Assembly (NCBI GenBank): GCA_047638815.1
Contig: JBLIMR010000017.1
Span: forward strand, 1-49,387
Direction: 5' to 3'
Length of the DNA stretch: 49,387 nucleotides
Origin: JAJRRH01 sp047638815
GTDB lineage: Bacteria; Bacteroidota; Bacteroidia; Flavobacteriales_D; JABDKJ01
The position numbers were made by a program, and so were the translations under genes. Under the pieces are notes generated by a model, which was not told where the DNA came from, ran no database searches, and worked only from the letters and a program-made list of their open reading frames with translations. Below are positions 8,846-17,462 of the stretch, piece by piece. Positions within the stretch are counted from its first letter, which is position 1, and the number at the start of each line of letters is the position of its first letter.

Positions 8846-9755
8846 TCTTTCTATGTATTGGCATGGTAGAGCATCTCAGCAACCCTTCCATTTTTGCAAC
8901 TTCGCTATATTTAATCTCTTCAACTTGCAATCCCCAGGATCTTAATTGATCATTTACTCTTTTTAACCTTCTTTCTGAAACAACAACATTCTGAGAAATA
9001 GAGAAGAAATTTGACCCCATATTGTACATCTCTATCTCATCTATATTCAAACAATTGTCTGCTCCGAAAAATTCAATAAGAAAATTATAATCCTTTTCGT
9101 TCTTAAAACCATTTTTATGCAAGACGGCTTTGTTTTTACCCACTGGCTGAAAACAACAATCCAAATGAAGAGCATTTTCTTTTGCATTCGTATCAGATTT
9201 CCTTAGCTCGAAAGCCACTACATTCTTGTTGGGAAAATGCTCTTTAATAAATGCTACACCAGCCTCATTGGTTCGAGAAGTTTTGTAATCACTGAAATCT
9301 GGCTCCATCTCATATCCAATGAAAACATGATCATTCCAAATCATTACATCCCCACCTTCAGCCCTGGCACCCTTAGGCATATGTATAACTTTATCCTTAT
9401 CAAAAAGCTCAATCAGATATGTAATTGCATCTTGCTCATCCTTCCTATTGCTAATCATATTTGAGACAACAAGGGTGTCGTCAATGACAAAAGATATATC
9501 CCTTGTGAAAATTTGATTGCAATTATTAATCAAACTTGGACGATATACTTTAACATTATATTTCTCAAGAACTTTTACAAAGCCTTCGATCTCCAACTTC
9601 AAATCTTGCTCTAAAGGGAACGTTCCGGCCAAAATATGTTCCTTGGATTTAGGATCATAAGCATCTGCCAATACTGGTGTTCCTCCAAAACTATCGGCAA
9701 TACCCACAAGTACTGACTTCAATTGATCCGATTCATTCTGTATAAACGCTTCCAC
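8838..9755 (-). CDS. Amidinotransferase / dimethylarginine dimethylaminohydrolase-like enzyme
   Basis: Protein of 305 residues of the same fold as its downstream neighbour but a different subfamily. Catalytic features: RDISFVIDD (substrate aspartate) near residue 89, the ARAEGGDVMIW acidic pair near 132, the histidine in ENALHLDCCFQPVG near 198, and the nucleophilic cysteine in EGLLRCSTMPIHR near the C-terminus. This matches DDAH / arginine deiminase / glycine amidinotransferase enzymes, which attack the guanidino carbon of arginine or methylarginines. Likely products are citrulline plus amine or ammonia. It is the first gene of the three-gene minus-strand unit that ends in argS. The promoter is probably in 9756-9800, where a -7-like TTATTTTG is seen on the minus strand. 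Confidence 0.82.
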   Translation of the reverse strand: MEAFIQNESDQLKSVLVGIADSFGGTPVLADAYDPKSKEHILAGTFPLEQDLKLEIEGFVKVLEKYNVKVYRPSLINNCNQIFTRDISFVIDDTLVVSNMISNRKDEQDAITYLIELFDKDKVIHMPKGARAEGGDVMIWNDHVFIGYEMEPDFSDYKTSRTNEAGVAFIKEHFPNKNVVAFELRKSDTNAKENALHLDCCFQPVGKNKAVLHKNGFKNEKDYNFLIEFFGADNCLNIDEIEMYNMGSNFFSISQNVVVSERRLKRVNDQLRSWGLQVEEIKYSEVAKMEGLLRCSTMPIHRKND

Positions 9756-9829
9756 TTGGATTTACCTTTTTAATTTTTATGCAAAATAACATCAATTTAT
9801 TGCCTTTTTAATAACCTTTTAGCTAAAAC

Positions 9830-9862
9830 TGCGTAAACAAATGAAATACAAACGTTTACGCA
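9830..9862. promoter_or_regulatory. Inverted repeat in the divergent spacer, possible operator
   Basis: Perfect 9-base arms TGCGTAAAC (9830-9838) and GTTTACGCA (9854-9862) around a 15-base spacer, centre to centre 24 bases, about two helical turns. It lies between the arginine-enzyme unit (minus, starts 9755) and the lipoprotein gene (plus, starts 9916), so one regulator could act on both. Confidence 0.45.
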
Positions 9863-9915
9863 ATTTAGTCTATTGATATACTGACACTTAGCGTAGGACA
9901 AGAGAATAGAGCTAT

Positions 9916-10617
9916 ATGAAATATGCATTTACACTTTTGCTGCTTTTTGCGATAATCTACGGATGTCAAAATGCAAGCAATATCATCTTGAGAAATAAGA
10001 TCTCAGAAGCTGTTATTGATTATGACATTACATTTCCGTATATTGAGGCTGATGGTCTAACAGCCTCATTCTTGCCTAACAAAATGACCATGCACCTTAA
10101 GGGCAATCAATATAGTACCAAAATTAAAACCTACGGAGGTATTTTCAAGAGTGCAAACATTGTCGACACCAAGGAAAGACAATTTACACAAATGCTTAAG
10201 ATATTCAAAAAGAAGGTGACTTGTGATTACAATACCACCGACATGCGTAACTTTATTGATGAGTTTCCTAATTTTACGCTAATTCCATCCACTGAAACCA
10301 AGGAAGTAGTTGGGATTATGTGCAAAAAAGCTACAGGTGTATTCCATGATATTTCCACTCCAGACATAACGATTTACTACACCAATAAATTCAAAATTAA
10401 AGATCCCAACTGGTGTAATCCTTTTTCAGAAATAGATGGGGTTATGCTGGCCTATGAGATTGAACAATTTGATACAAGAGCAAGAATTACTGCTGCAAAC
10501 GTCACGGTTGAGTCCGTAAATGATGAAGAAATCATCAAAGAACCGGGATACATTGAAGTTGAATACGCTGCTATGAAAATCGAGTTTGAAAAAATTATGG
10601 ACTCGTTCTCGATCTAA
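9916..10617 (+). CDS. Lipoprotein of unknown function
   Basis: Protein of 233 residues. The N-terminus MKYAFTLLLLFAIIYGCQN is a lipoprotein signal with lipobox IYGC, cysteine at about residue 17, so it is probably lipid-anchored in the envelope. The mature part is beta-rich (YDITFPYIEADGLTASFLPN) and includes a repeated theme of charged strands, resembling in style the exported DUF4412/GLPGLI-type proteins that Bacteroidota carry, but I do not recognise a family with confidence. It stands alone: divergent from the arginine-enzyme unit and 230 bases before ftsK. Confidence 0.7.
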   Translation: MKYAFTLLLLFAIIYGCQNASNIILRNKISEAVIDYDITFPYIEADGLTASFLPNKMTMHLKGNQYSTKIKTYGGIFKSANIVDTKERQFTQMLKIFKKKVTCDYNTTDMRNFIDEFPNFTLIPSTETKEVVGIMCKKATGVFHDISTPDITIYYTNKFKIKDPNWCNPFSEIDGVMLAYEIEQFDTRARITAANVTVESVNDEEIIKEPGYIEVEYAAMKIEFEKIMDSFSI

Positions 10618-10657
10618 CGTATTACTACTGTGGATTTCTAGATCCTAATCTTACATT

Positions 10658-10726
10658 TCATCTTCTTAAATTGTGATCTATTTCCAACGGTTTTTTATGG
10701 CGTTTGGATTTTTCACGTTTAGCCAT
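10658..10726 (-). CDS. Possible very short, strongly basic peptide
   Basis: A 22-codon ORF (start MAKREKSKRHKKPLE, end NLRR) in the lipoprotein-ftsK spacer, too short for usual gene calling. Eleven of 22 residues are Lys, Arg or His, as in small ribosome- or RNA-associated peptides. No clear -7 box was found upstream and no family is recognised. It may be chance. Confidence 0.25.
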   Translation of the reverse strand: MAKREKSKRHKKPLEIDHNLRR

Positions 10727-10765
10727 TTCATTTAAACAAATACCTGTTGAAATACAAAGCCTGTT

Positions 10766-10788
10766 TTAGCGTTATAACCTAACGCTAA
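10766..10788. promoter_or_regulatory. Inverted repeat over the ftsK promoter, possible operator
   Basis: Perfect 9-base arms TTAGCGTTA and TAACGCTAA with a 5-base spacer. The right arm ends 3 bases before the TATCTTTG -7 box at 10792, so the site covers the expected -33 position and spacer. That placement would suit a repressor. Confidence 0.5.
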
Positions 10789-10791
10789 TCA

Positions 10792-10799
10792 TATCTTTG
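10792..10799 (+). promoter_or_regulatory. -7 promoter box for ftsK
   Basis: TATCTTTG, exact match to TAnnTTTG, about 48 bases before the ftsK ATG. Confidence 0.6.
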
Positions 10800-10847
10800 A
10801 TTGTTTAGTACTGACATACAATCCTAATAAAATCAGCGCTTTTGTGA

Positions 10848-13436
10848 ATGAAAAACAAGCCTAAAAATCAGAAAAAGAGTTCTACAAAGAACACTAAAAA
10901 AGCACCGAAGAAACCATCATCTAGTCCATCGTTTGGTGGAATAAAGAGTTTCTTTTTCGGCAAAGAATTTAAAACTGTTCTTTCAATATTCCTTTTGTGT
11001 TGTGGAGTTTTAATGGCTTTTGGCTTCTTCTCATATCTCATGCACTGGAAGGCCGATCACTCATTATTGAGTTTAAGCTATAGCGAGTATTATCTGAATA
11101 AAGAGATAAAAGCGGAAAACGGATTTGGGAAACTGGGCGCCATTTTTTCTCACATGTTCATTTACAAAGGCTTTGGGATAGCGTCCTTCACATTTACTTT
11201 CCTTCTGGTAGTAACGGCAGTGAAACTTCAATTTAAAACCAAATTCTTTCCTTTTTTCAAAACAACGTTAATTGCGGCAATCAGTATAGCGCTGTTCTCA
11301 ATTTTTTCAGGATTCTTCTTGGACAGTAATCTTTTGATTGGCGGCTCGTTCGGTTATCAAACCAAGATATGGATGACATCTCTATTAGGAAATGTAGGCA
11401 CTGGAGCATTTATATTATTCTCGATTATATCTTTTGCGATTTTCATTTTCAAACCTAACTTCTCAATCGTAGTGGACTGGATAGAAAGTCTTATACCAGC
11501 GAAAGAAGAAGAATTGACACCTGTAATCTCCGAAGATGGATTTACAATAGTTGATAGCAAAATGACCGCTATTGAAGAAGAAGTTGTTGCCGAAGCGGCA
11601 TCTGAAGTAGTTGATTTTAGTGTTCCTGGAAGTGTGACACCATTATTAACAGAACAAACTGAGGTTCCTTCAATTGAGATGGAATCAGCAGTTGCAAATG
11701 CTGGAGAAGCCGATGTATTGGAATCTTCAATACTCGATGAGCTACTCACAGAATCGGGGCCTGGTGATGGTATCCCTTTGAGCATGGATGTTATAGACAG
11801 TACTGCAAATGAAAGTCAGGATGCAAGTTCAAGCGACTCTGAATTCACTGTTGAAGTGCCAAAAGAAGAGGAGGTCCTTTCAAATAAAGAGGTAAATAAA
11901 TTGGTTGAAGAGTATGGCGAATACGATCCAACTTTAGAGCTATCCAATTACAAATATCCTAGCATTGAGATCTTACAAGATCATGGAAATCACAAACTGA
12001 GCGTTAGCAAAGAAGAATTAGAAAAAAATAAGGATCGAATTGTTGAGACGCTTTCTAATTACAATATTGGTATTGCTAAGATAAAAGCGACTATAGGACC
12101 AACGGTAACGCTGTATGAAATCGTTCCTGAAAAAGGAATACGAATTTCAAAAATCAAAAATCTTGAGGATGATATTGCCATGAGTCTCTCTGCTCTTGGA
12201 ATCAGAATTATTGCGCCAATACCTGGCAGAGGAACTGTTGGTATTGAGGTGCCGAATTCTTCACCTGATATTGTAAGCATGAAATCTTTGATTGCTTCTG
12301 ACAAATTTCAGTCTTCAAAAATGCTATTACCGATAGCACTTGGAAAAACTATTTCGAATGAGACATATATAGCTGATCTAGCGAAAATGCCCCATCTCTT
12401 GATGGCAGGGGCAACGGGACAGGGTAAGTCCGTAGGGTTGAATGCGATTCTGGTTTCATTACTTTACAAGAAACATCCATCACAGATAAAGTTTGTAATG
12501 GTAGATCCGAAAAAAGTCGAATTGACATTATTCAATAAAATCGAGCGACATTACTTGGCAAAGTTACCAGATGAAGCTGAAGCCATTATTACCGATACAG
12601 ATAAAGTTGTTAAAACTTTAAAATCACTAACAAAGGAGATGGATGAGCGATATGAATTGCTCAAGAACGGGATGGTTAGAAATTTGGAGGAATACAATGC
12701 CAAATTTGTAGCAAGGAAATTGAATCCAGAGAATGGTCACCGATATTTGCCCTATATCGTGCTTATAGTAGATGAGTTTGCTGATCTTATGATGACTGCT
12801 GGTAAAGAAGTAGAAGCTCCGATTGCGAGATTGGCTCAGTTAGCACGTGCGATAGGAATACATCTTATTATCGCCACACAGAGACCTTCTGTAAATATCA
12901 TTACTGGTACGATAAAAGCCAACTTCCCCGCGAGAATAGCATTTAGAGTCACTTCCAAAATTGATTCTAGAACAATCCTTGATACAGGTGGAGCAGATCA
13001 ACTTATTGGACGTGGTGACATGTTGTTATCCACTGGTAAGGAAGTAATACGATTACAATGTGGGTTCGTTGACACCCCTGAGGTTGAAGAAATATGCGAG
13101 TTTATTGGCTCACAAAAAGCGTATGCCACAGCATTTTTACTGCCAGAAATGGAGGATGAAACTGTCGGTGGAAATGACTCAATGGACGATGAGGACAGAG
13201 ATGCATTATTTGAAGATGCCGCTAGAATTCTAGTAATTCATCAACAAGGGTCAGCTTCATTACTACAACGAAAACTTAAAATCGGTTATAACCGGGCCGG
13301 TCGATTAATAGATCAGCTAGAAATCGCAAGTATCATTGGTCCATTCGAAGGATCGAAAGCCAGAAAAGTCTTAATACCAGACGAATACACTTTGGAACAG
13401 TATTTGAATAAAGATACTGTGAACCAAGAAATCTAA
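10848..13436 (+). CDS. ftsK: DNA translocase FtsK/SpoIIIE
   Basis: Protein of 862 residues that pumps DNA at the division septum and helps resolve chromosome dimers. A basic N-terminus (Lys-rich, residues 1-25) precedes four membrane spans at roughly 44-65, 102-125, 137-157 and 180-202. An acidic Ser/Glu linker covers about 220-345. The motor follows: alpha/beta domain with Walker A GATGQGKSVG near 520 and Walker B VLIVDEFADLMM near 637, then ATQRPSVNIITG. The C-terminal gamma winged helix (about 790-848, ARILVIHQQGSASLLQRKL, YNRAGRLIDQLE) is the part that reads KOPS-type sequences. The gene is followed after one base by the lolA-like gene, an arrangement I recall from other Bacteroidota. Confidence 0.97.
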   Translation: MKNKPKNQKKSSTKNTKKAPKKPSSSPSFGGIKSFFFGKEFKTVLSIFLLCCGVLMAFGFFSYLMHWKADHSLLSLSYSEYYLNKEIKAENGFGKLGAIFSHMFIYKGFGIASFTFTFLLVVTAVKLQFKTKFFPFFKTTLIAAISIALFSIFSGFFLDSNLLIGGSFGYQTKIWMTSLLGNVGTGAFILFSIISFAIFIFKPNFSIVVDWIESLIPAKEEELTPVISEDGFTIVDSKMTAIEEEVVAEAASEVVDFSVPGSVTPLLTEQTEVPSIEMESAVANAGEADVLESSILDELLTESGPGDGIPLSMDVIDSTANESQDASSSDSEFTVEVPKEEEVLSNKEVNKLVEEYGEYDPTLELSNYKYPSIEILQDHGNHKLSVSKEELEKNKDRIVETLSNYNIGIAKIKATIGPTVTLYEIVPEKGIRISKIKNLEDDIAMSLSALGIRIIAPIPGRGTVGIEVPNSSPDIVSMKSLIASDKFQSSKMLLPIALGKTISNETYIADLAKMPHLLMAGATGQGKSVGLNAILVSLLYKKHPSQIKFVMVDPKKVELTLFNKIERHYLAKLPDEAEAIITDTDKVVKTLKSLTKEMDERYELLKNGMVRNLEEYNAKFVARKLNPENGHRYLPYIVLIVDEFADLMMTAGKEVEAPIARLAQLARAIGIHLIIATQRPSVNIITGTIKANFPARIAFRVTSKIDSRTILDTGGADQLIGRGDMLLSTGKEVIRLQCGFVDTPEVEEICEFIGSQKAYATAFLLPEMEDETVGGNDSMDDEDRDALFEDAARILVIHQQGSASLLQRKLKIGYNRAGRLIDQLEIASIIGPFEGSKARKVLIPDEYTLEQYLNKDTVNQEI

Positions 13437-13437
13437 A

Positions 13438-14094
13438 TTGATGAAACGTACTATTACAACAACACTATTAATGGGAATCTGTATGATTTTCATGACAAGT
13501 CTGAATGCACAAGATGCTAGATCATCTGCTGTTTTAGAAAAGTTAAGTGCTAAGATGAAAAGAATGCCCTCGTTTTCGGCAGATTTCACTAGCACACTTA
13601 TTGACAAGCAAGCGGATATGGAAAATACCCAAAAAGGCAATATAAAGGCAACAGATGATAAATTTGAGCTAACCCTTGGAGAAAACACAGTAGTTAGTGA
13701 TGGCAATGTTGTCTGGACATATAACTCAGGAAGTAATGAAGTTATGATTGACGACCTTGATGAGATGTTTGAGGATGACATAAGTCCTACGAAGTTATAT
13801 TCGATTTGGGAAGAAGGTTTTAAAAACACATATGGTGGTGAAGAATCCCTGGATGAAGTTAAATGTGATATTATAAAATTGTTCCCAGATGATCCAGCAG
13901 AAAAGAATTATCACACAATCGTATTGTATGTGACAAGCATTGACCCAACGATTAAGAAGGTTAAAATTCTAGGAAAGGATGGCACAGACATAGCGTATTC
14001 CATAGATAACTTTGTAAAACAAAGCTATCCAGCCACTAGATTTCGCTTCAACAATTCAGATTATCCAGGGGTTGAAGTCATAGATAACCGCTAA
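13438..14094 (+). CDS. lolA: LolA-like outer membrane lipoprotein carrier protein
   Basis: Protein of 218 residues with a signal peptide (residues 1-24, TLLMGICMIFMTSLNAQ). The mature part has the LolA half-barrel pattern: KMKRMPSFSADFTSTLID near 40, a KGNIKATDDKFELTLGENTV strand pair near 65, and DGNVVWTYNSGSNEVMID near 92. LolA carries lipoproteins across the periplasm to the outer membrane. Bacteroidota LolA proteins are divergent, so the match rests on the fold-like order of strands. It starts one base after the ftsK stop and is probably on the same transcript. Confidence 0.85.
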   Translation: MMKRTITTTLLMGICMIFMTSLNAQDARSSAVLEKLSAKMKRMPSFSADFTSTLIDKQADMENTQKGNIKATDDKFELTLGENTVVSDGNVVWTYNSGSNEVMIDDLDEMFEDDISPTKLYSIWEEGFKNTYGGEESLDEVKCDIIKLFPDDPAEKNYHTIVLYVTSIDPTIKKVKILGKDGTDIAYSIDNFVKQSYPATRFRFNNSDYPGVEVIDNR

Positions 14095-14123
14095 TAGCAA
14101 CAATTTAGCTTTGTTATTTACTT

Positions 14124-14153
14124 GTTAAAATTAGTAACTAATTGAATTTTAAC
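14124..14153. other. AT-rich inverted repeat after lolA
   Basis: GTTAAAATT and AATTTTAAC, perfect 9-base arms with a 12-base loop, 30 bases past the lolA stop. There is no T-tract, so it is not a classical terminator; it could be a 3'-end stabilising stem or a regulator site for DUF1573. Confidence 0.3.
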
Positions 14154-14232
14154 CGTATCAATAGTATAATCAAGGCTTAGAGGACATTTGTTAAAGAATT
14201 GTTAGAAAAACTCACAACAAGAATTTTGCCTC

Positions 14233-14240
14233 TATCTTTG
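14233..14240 (+). promoter_or_regulatory. -7 promoter box for the DUF1573 gene
   Basis: TATCTTTG, exact consensus, 36 bases before the ATG. With the strong terminator downstream this makes the gene monocistronic. Confidence 0.65.
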
Positions 14241-14275
14241 TTCCAAGAAAAGAATATTAACAAAAACAAAATATC

Positions 14276-14734
14276 ATGAAAAAGACAGTATTATTTTTAG
14301 CATTCGCTCTTATAGCCTCATTCACAGTTAGTGCTCAAGGTAAAGAAGTAGCTACAGAAAATGGACCCCAAATTAGTTTAGATAAAGATGTTCACGATTA
14401 CGGTGAAATCGAAAAAGGTGGTGAACCTTATTGCGAGTTTCTTATTACCAATGATGGTAATGAACCATTGATCATTTCAAATGCGAAAGGATCATGCGGA
14501 TGTACTGTTCCTGAATGGAGTAAAGAACCAATATTACCGGGTGAAAGCTCTATCATGAAAGTTAAGTATGACACTAAAAGAGTTGGTCCTATCAACAAAT
14601 CAGTTACTGTTAATACTAACGCTGTTAATTCTCCAACTAAAGTTTTAAGAATTAAAGGTAAAGTTTTAGGGGCTGCAACAGCTCCAAGCGCTCCTGTGAA
14701 AGCTACACCAGCTGGAGCACCAGTGAATAACTAA
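14276..14734 (+). CDS. Exported DUF1573 protein
   Basis: Protein of 152 residues. Signal peptide at 1-20 (LFLAFALIASFTVSAQG). The single DUF1573 Ig-like domain spans about 33-130: SLDKDVHDYGEIEKGGEPYC, the hallmark SNAKGSCGCTVPEW with its CGC, then LPGESSIMKVKYDTKRVG and a final strand around VLRIKGKVLG. The tail is Ala/Pro rich. The family resembles ASH/MSP-type periplasmic domains and is abundant in Bacteroidota; its function is not known. Own promoter and terminator suggest independent, possibly strong, expression. Confidence 0.88.
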   Translation: MKKTVLFLAFALIASFTVSAQGKEVATENGPQISLDKDVHDYGEIEKGGEPYCEFLITNDGNEPLIISNAKGSCGCTVPEWSKEPILPGESSIMKVKYDTKRVGPINKSVTVNTNAVNSPTKVLRIKGKVLGAATAPSAPVKATPAGAPVNN

Positions 14735-14754
14735 TACAGAATTTCAAAATATTG

Positions 14755-14790
14755 AAACCCGTCCCGATTGTATCGAGGCGGGTTTTTTTT
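14755..14790 (+). terminator. Rho-independent terminator of the DUF1573 gene
   Basis: GC-rich hairpin AAACCCGTCCCGAT-TGT-ATCGAGGCGGGTTT (one internal mismatch region) followed by nine T residues, 21 bases after the stop. Confidence 0.92.
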
Positions 14791-14951
14791 TGCCTAATAC
14801 TTTCTCATATGAGCGTAAATCAACTGCTTTGGATTAATCCTATACGATTGAAATATTATTGAGTACTGAATATCAGCGATTTTAATTTTTAAAGAAGCCA
14901 CATGTCTTTGATAAAATAAATTACTTTTATCATCCATAAAATTTCAAATCG

Positions 14952-16154
14952 ATGCCAGTATTATCTATCAAGGGCAATAACATGCCCGCATCACCAATTC
15001 GTAAATTGGTCCCATACGCAACCGCAGCCAAAGAACGAGGTGTACATGTCTATCATCTTAACATAGGACAACCAGACATTAAAACCCCCGAGGTTGTTAT
15101 GGATGGATTAAAAAACATCGACATGAAGGTGATTGAATACTCTTCATCTGAAGGCAACAAGACATATAGAGATGGCCTTGTGAAATACTATGCTAAAAAT
15201 AACATTCACGTATCATCTGATGACATTCTGATTACTACAGGAGGCTCTGAAGCACTATTCTTTTCCATGATGTCTTGCTTCAATCCAGGTGATGAGCTTA
15301 TCGTTCCCGAGCCATTTTACGCAAACTACAATGGTTTTTCTGGCGAAACAGGGGCCAAGATAGTTGCAGTACAAGCGAAGATTGAGGATGATTATGCCCT
15401 ACCTCCTATCTCTGATTTCGCGGATAAAATCACGAACAAAACCAAAGGTATTTTAATTTGCAATCCCGCGAATCCAACAGGATATTTATACTCGAAAGAA
15501 GAACTTAACAGTCTTAAGGAAATTGTGTTAAAGCATGATCTCTTTCTTATTGTGGATGAAGTCTATCGTGAGTTTGTATATGATGGTAGAACACATTTTT
15601 CTTGTATGGAAATGGATGGTTTGGATGAGAACGTTATTCTCATTGATTCAGTTTCAAAAAGATATAGCATGTGCGGGGCTCGTATTGGTGCTATGATTAC
15701 TAAAAACAAAGATTTGATACAGATGGCCTTGAAATTTGCACAAGCTCGTCTAAGCCCGCCTACATTCGGGCAGATAGCAGCGGAGTTAGCATTAGAGACC
15801 CCAAATGAATATTTTGACGAAGTAAAATCGGATTATTTAGAGAGAAGAAACGCGATGGTCGAAGGATTGAATGATATTCCTGGGGTACTGTGTCCAACAC
15901 CAAAAGGTGCATTCTACTGTATGGCTCGTTTACCTATTGACGATTCTGATAAGTTTTGTCAATGGATGCTTGAGTCATTTAGTTATGATAAAAAGACTGT
16001 AATGATGGCACCCGGCCAAGGGTTTTATTCTGACGGTACCCAAGTCTTGAATGAGGTGCGATTGGCATATGTACTGGTAAAAGAAGAATTAATAGACGCT
16101 GTTAAAATTATAAGGGAAGCTCTTGAGGTATACCCGGGAAGGACTTCCATTTAG
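14952..16154 (+). CDS. Class I/II aminotransferase (aspartate aminotransferase-like)
   Basis: PLP enzyme of 400 residues, fold type I. Seen: substrate N-terminal segment MPASPIRKLVPYATAAKERG, the cofactor loop TTGGSEALFFSMMSC near 97, CNPANPTGYLYSKEEL near 173, IVDEVYREFVYDG near 198, and the PLP lysine K236 in DSVSKRYSMCGARIGAMI. The SVSKRYS motif with MCGAR is typical of subgroup I aspartate/aromatic aminotransferases of Bacteroidota. It most likely transfers amino groups between aspartate and 2-oxoglutarate, though substrate is not certain. A hairpin overlaps the stop (16139-16162). Confidence 0.9.
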   Translation: MPVLSIKGNNMPASPIRKLVPYATAAKERGVHVYHLNIGQPDIKTPEVVMDGLKNIDMKVIEYSSSEGNKTYRDGLVKYYAKNNIHVSSDDILITTGGSEALFFSMMSCFNPGDELIVPEPFYANYNGFSGETGAKIVAVQAKIEDDYALPPISDFADKITNKTKGILICNPANPTGYLYSKEELNSLKEIVLKHDLFLIVDEVYREFVYDGRTHFSCMEMDGLDENVILIDSVSKRYSMCGARIGAMITKNKDLIQMALKFAQARLSPPTFGQIAAELALETPNEYFDEVKSDYLERRNAMVEGLNDIPGVLCPTPKGAFYCMARLPIDDSDKFCQWMLESFSYDKKTVMMAPGQGFYSDGTQVLNEVRLAYVLVKEELIDAVKIIREALEVYPGRTSI

Positions 16155-16162
16155 CAGTCCTT
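16139..16162 (+). terminator. Weak hairpin at the aminotransferase stop
   Basis: AAGGACT and AGTCCTT arms around a 10-base loop that contains the stop codon, followed by only a short T run. It may attenuate readthrough into the next gene. Confidence 0.4.
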
Positions 16163-16239
16163 TTAAACCTTATTATGTTACCCTCCATCATTGCCGTTTT
16201 GGTCTGTGATATTGTTTAAATTCACCGAAAATTTGCTCA

Positions 16240-17460
16240 ATGGATAAATTGTATGACATCGCAATCATTGGTGGTGGAATTGTAGGAACTGCTACATTCT
16301 ACAAACTACAAAGTCGGCATCCAGATTTAAAAATCATCAGTTTCGAAAAAGAAAAAAGCATAGGAGCGCATCAAACGGGACATAACTCTGGTGTCATACA
16401 TTCTGGGCTCTATTATAAACCTGGATCCCTTAAAGCCAAGAACTGCGTTGAAGGAAGGCGCGAATTGGTGTCATTCTCAAAAGAACATGGTGTAAGCCAT
16501 GATGTTTGTGGTAAAGTGGTTGTTGCTAAAAATGAATCAGAGATACCGAATCTCGAAAAAATTTATGGCATTGGATTACAAAATGAAATCGAAGGCCTTG
16601 AAAAAATCACTGCTGAACAAATTAAAGAAATAGAACCTTTTGTTGAAGGCGTTGCGGGTCTTAATGTTCCATGCACGGGTATTATTGACTTCGTTGGTGC
16701 GGCAAAAAAAATGATTGAACTAGCATTAGCTATTCAGCCTGATAGTATCATGAAATTGGAGGAAGAGGCACTAGATTTTGACAGACAACAAGGTTTCACC
16801 ATTATTAAAACCAACAAAGATAGCTACAAAGCAAAGTATCTTATATTTTGTGGTGGTCTGCAAGCGGATAGATTAGCCAAAAAAGATGGTGTAAAAATTA
16901 AGGAAAAGGTCGTTGGCTTCAGGGGCGATTATTATGAGTTAACGGAACAGGGTCATCATAAAGTTAAGCATCTGATATATCCAGTCCCCAATCCTGAATT
17001 TCCTTTTCTTGGGGTTCATTTTACACGAATGACTAATGGAGAAATAGAATGCGGTCCTAATGCCGTATTCACATTCAAACGTGAAGGCTATGGAAAGACA
17101 GATTTCAATTTAAAAGACACTCTTGATGCTTTGAGCTACAAAGGCACATGGAAACTATTCATGAACAACATGAGTTTCGGCATCAATGAATATCGTAGAG
17201 CATTCTCCAAAAAACTATTTCTTAAAACGTTGCAAGGACTGATTCCTTCACTCACAATGGATGACTTGAAACCTGGACGAGCAGGTGTAAGAGCTTTATT
17301 ACTTAGCCCCGATGGAGATACTAGGGACGATTTCAGGATACATATATCTGGGAATAATATTCACGTACTTAACGCCCCATCACCAGCCGCAACTGCCAGT
17401 TTAGCCATAGGTGGATATATCGCTGACATGGTTAAAGAAAACTATAATATTGGTCAGTAA
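16240..17460 (+). CDS. lhgO: L-2-hydroxyglutarate oxidase
   Basis: FAD-dependent oxidoreductase of 406 residues (DAO family). The N-terminal FAD loop IAIIGGGIVGTATFYKLQ is followed by an acidic strand end FEKEKSIGAHQTGHNSGVIH that matches LhgO/YgaF. SGLYYKPGSLKAKNCVEGRR near 65, and the C-terminal FLGVHFTRMTNGEIECGPNA near 255 and GRAGVRALLLSPDGD near 346, all fit. It oxidises L-2-hydroxyglutarate to 2-oxoglutarate, passing electrons to the quinone pool or oxygen, and acts as metabolite repair beside malate dehydrogenase-type side reactions. It ends 2 bases from the convergent unknown gene with no terminator seen between. Confidence 0.93.
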   Translation: MDKLYDIAIIGGGIVGTATFYKLQSRHPDLKIISFEKEKSIGAHQTGHNSGVIHSGLYYKPGSLKAKNCVEGRRELVSFSKEHGVSHDVCGKVVVAKNESEIPNLEKIYGIGLQNEIEGLEKITAEQIKEIEPFVEGVAGLNVPCTGIIDFVGAAKKMIELALAIQPDSIMKLEEEALDFDRQQGFTIIKTNKDSYKAKYLIFCGGLQADRLAKKDGVKIKEKVVGFRGDYYELTEQGHHKVKHLIYPVPNPEFPFLGVHFTRMTNGEIECGPNAVFTFKREGYGKTDFNLKDTLDALSYKGTWKLFMNNMSFGINEYRRAFSKKLFLKTLQGLIPSLTMDDLKPGRAGVRALLLSPDGDTRDDFRIHISGNNIHVLNAPSPAATASLAIGGYIADMVKENYNIGQ

Positions 17461-17462
17461 AA

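Noticed and set aside
11357..11785. Antisense ORF of 142 codons in ftsK
   Set aside because: Mirrors the acidic/Ser linker of FtsK; composition explained by the opposite strand.
13371..13829. Antisense ORF of 152 codons over ftsK end and lolA
   Set aside because: Shadow of two firm genes; no start context or domain.
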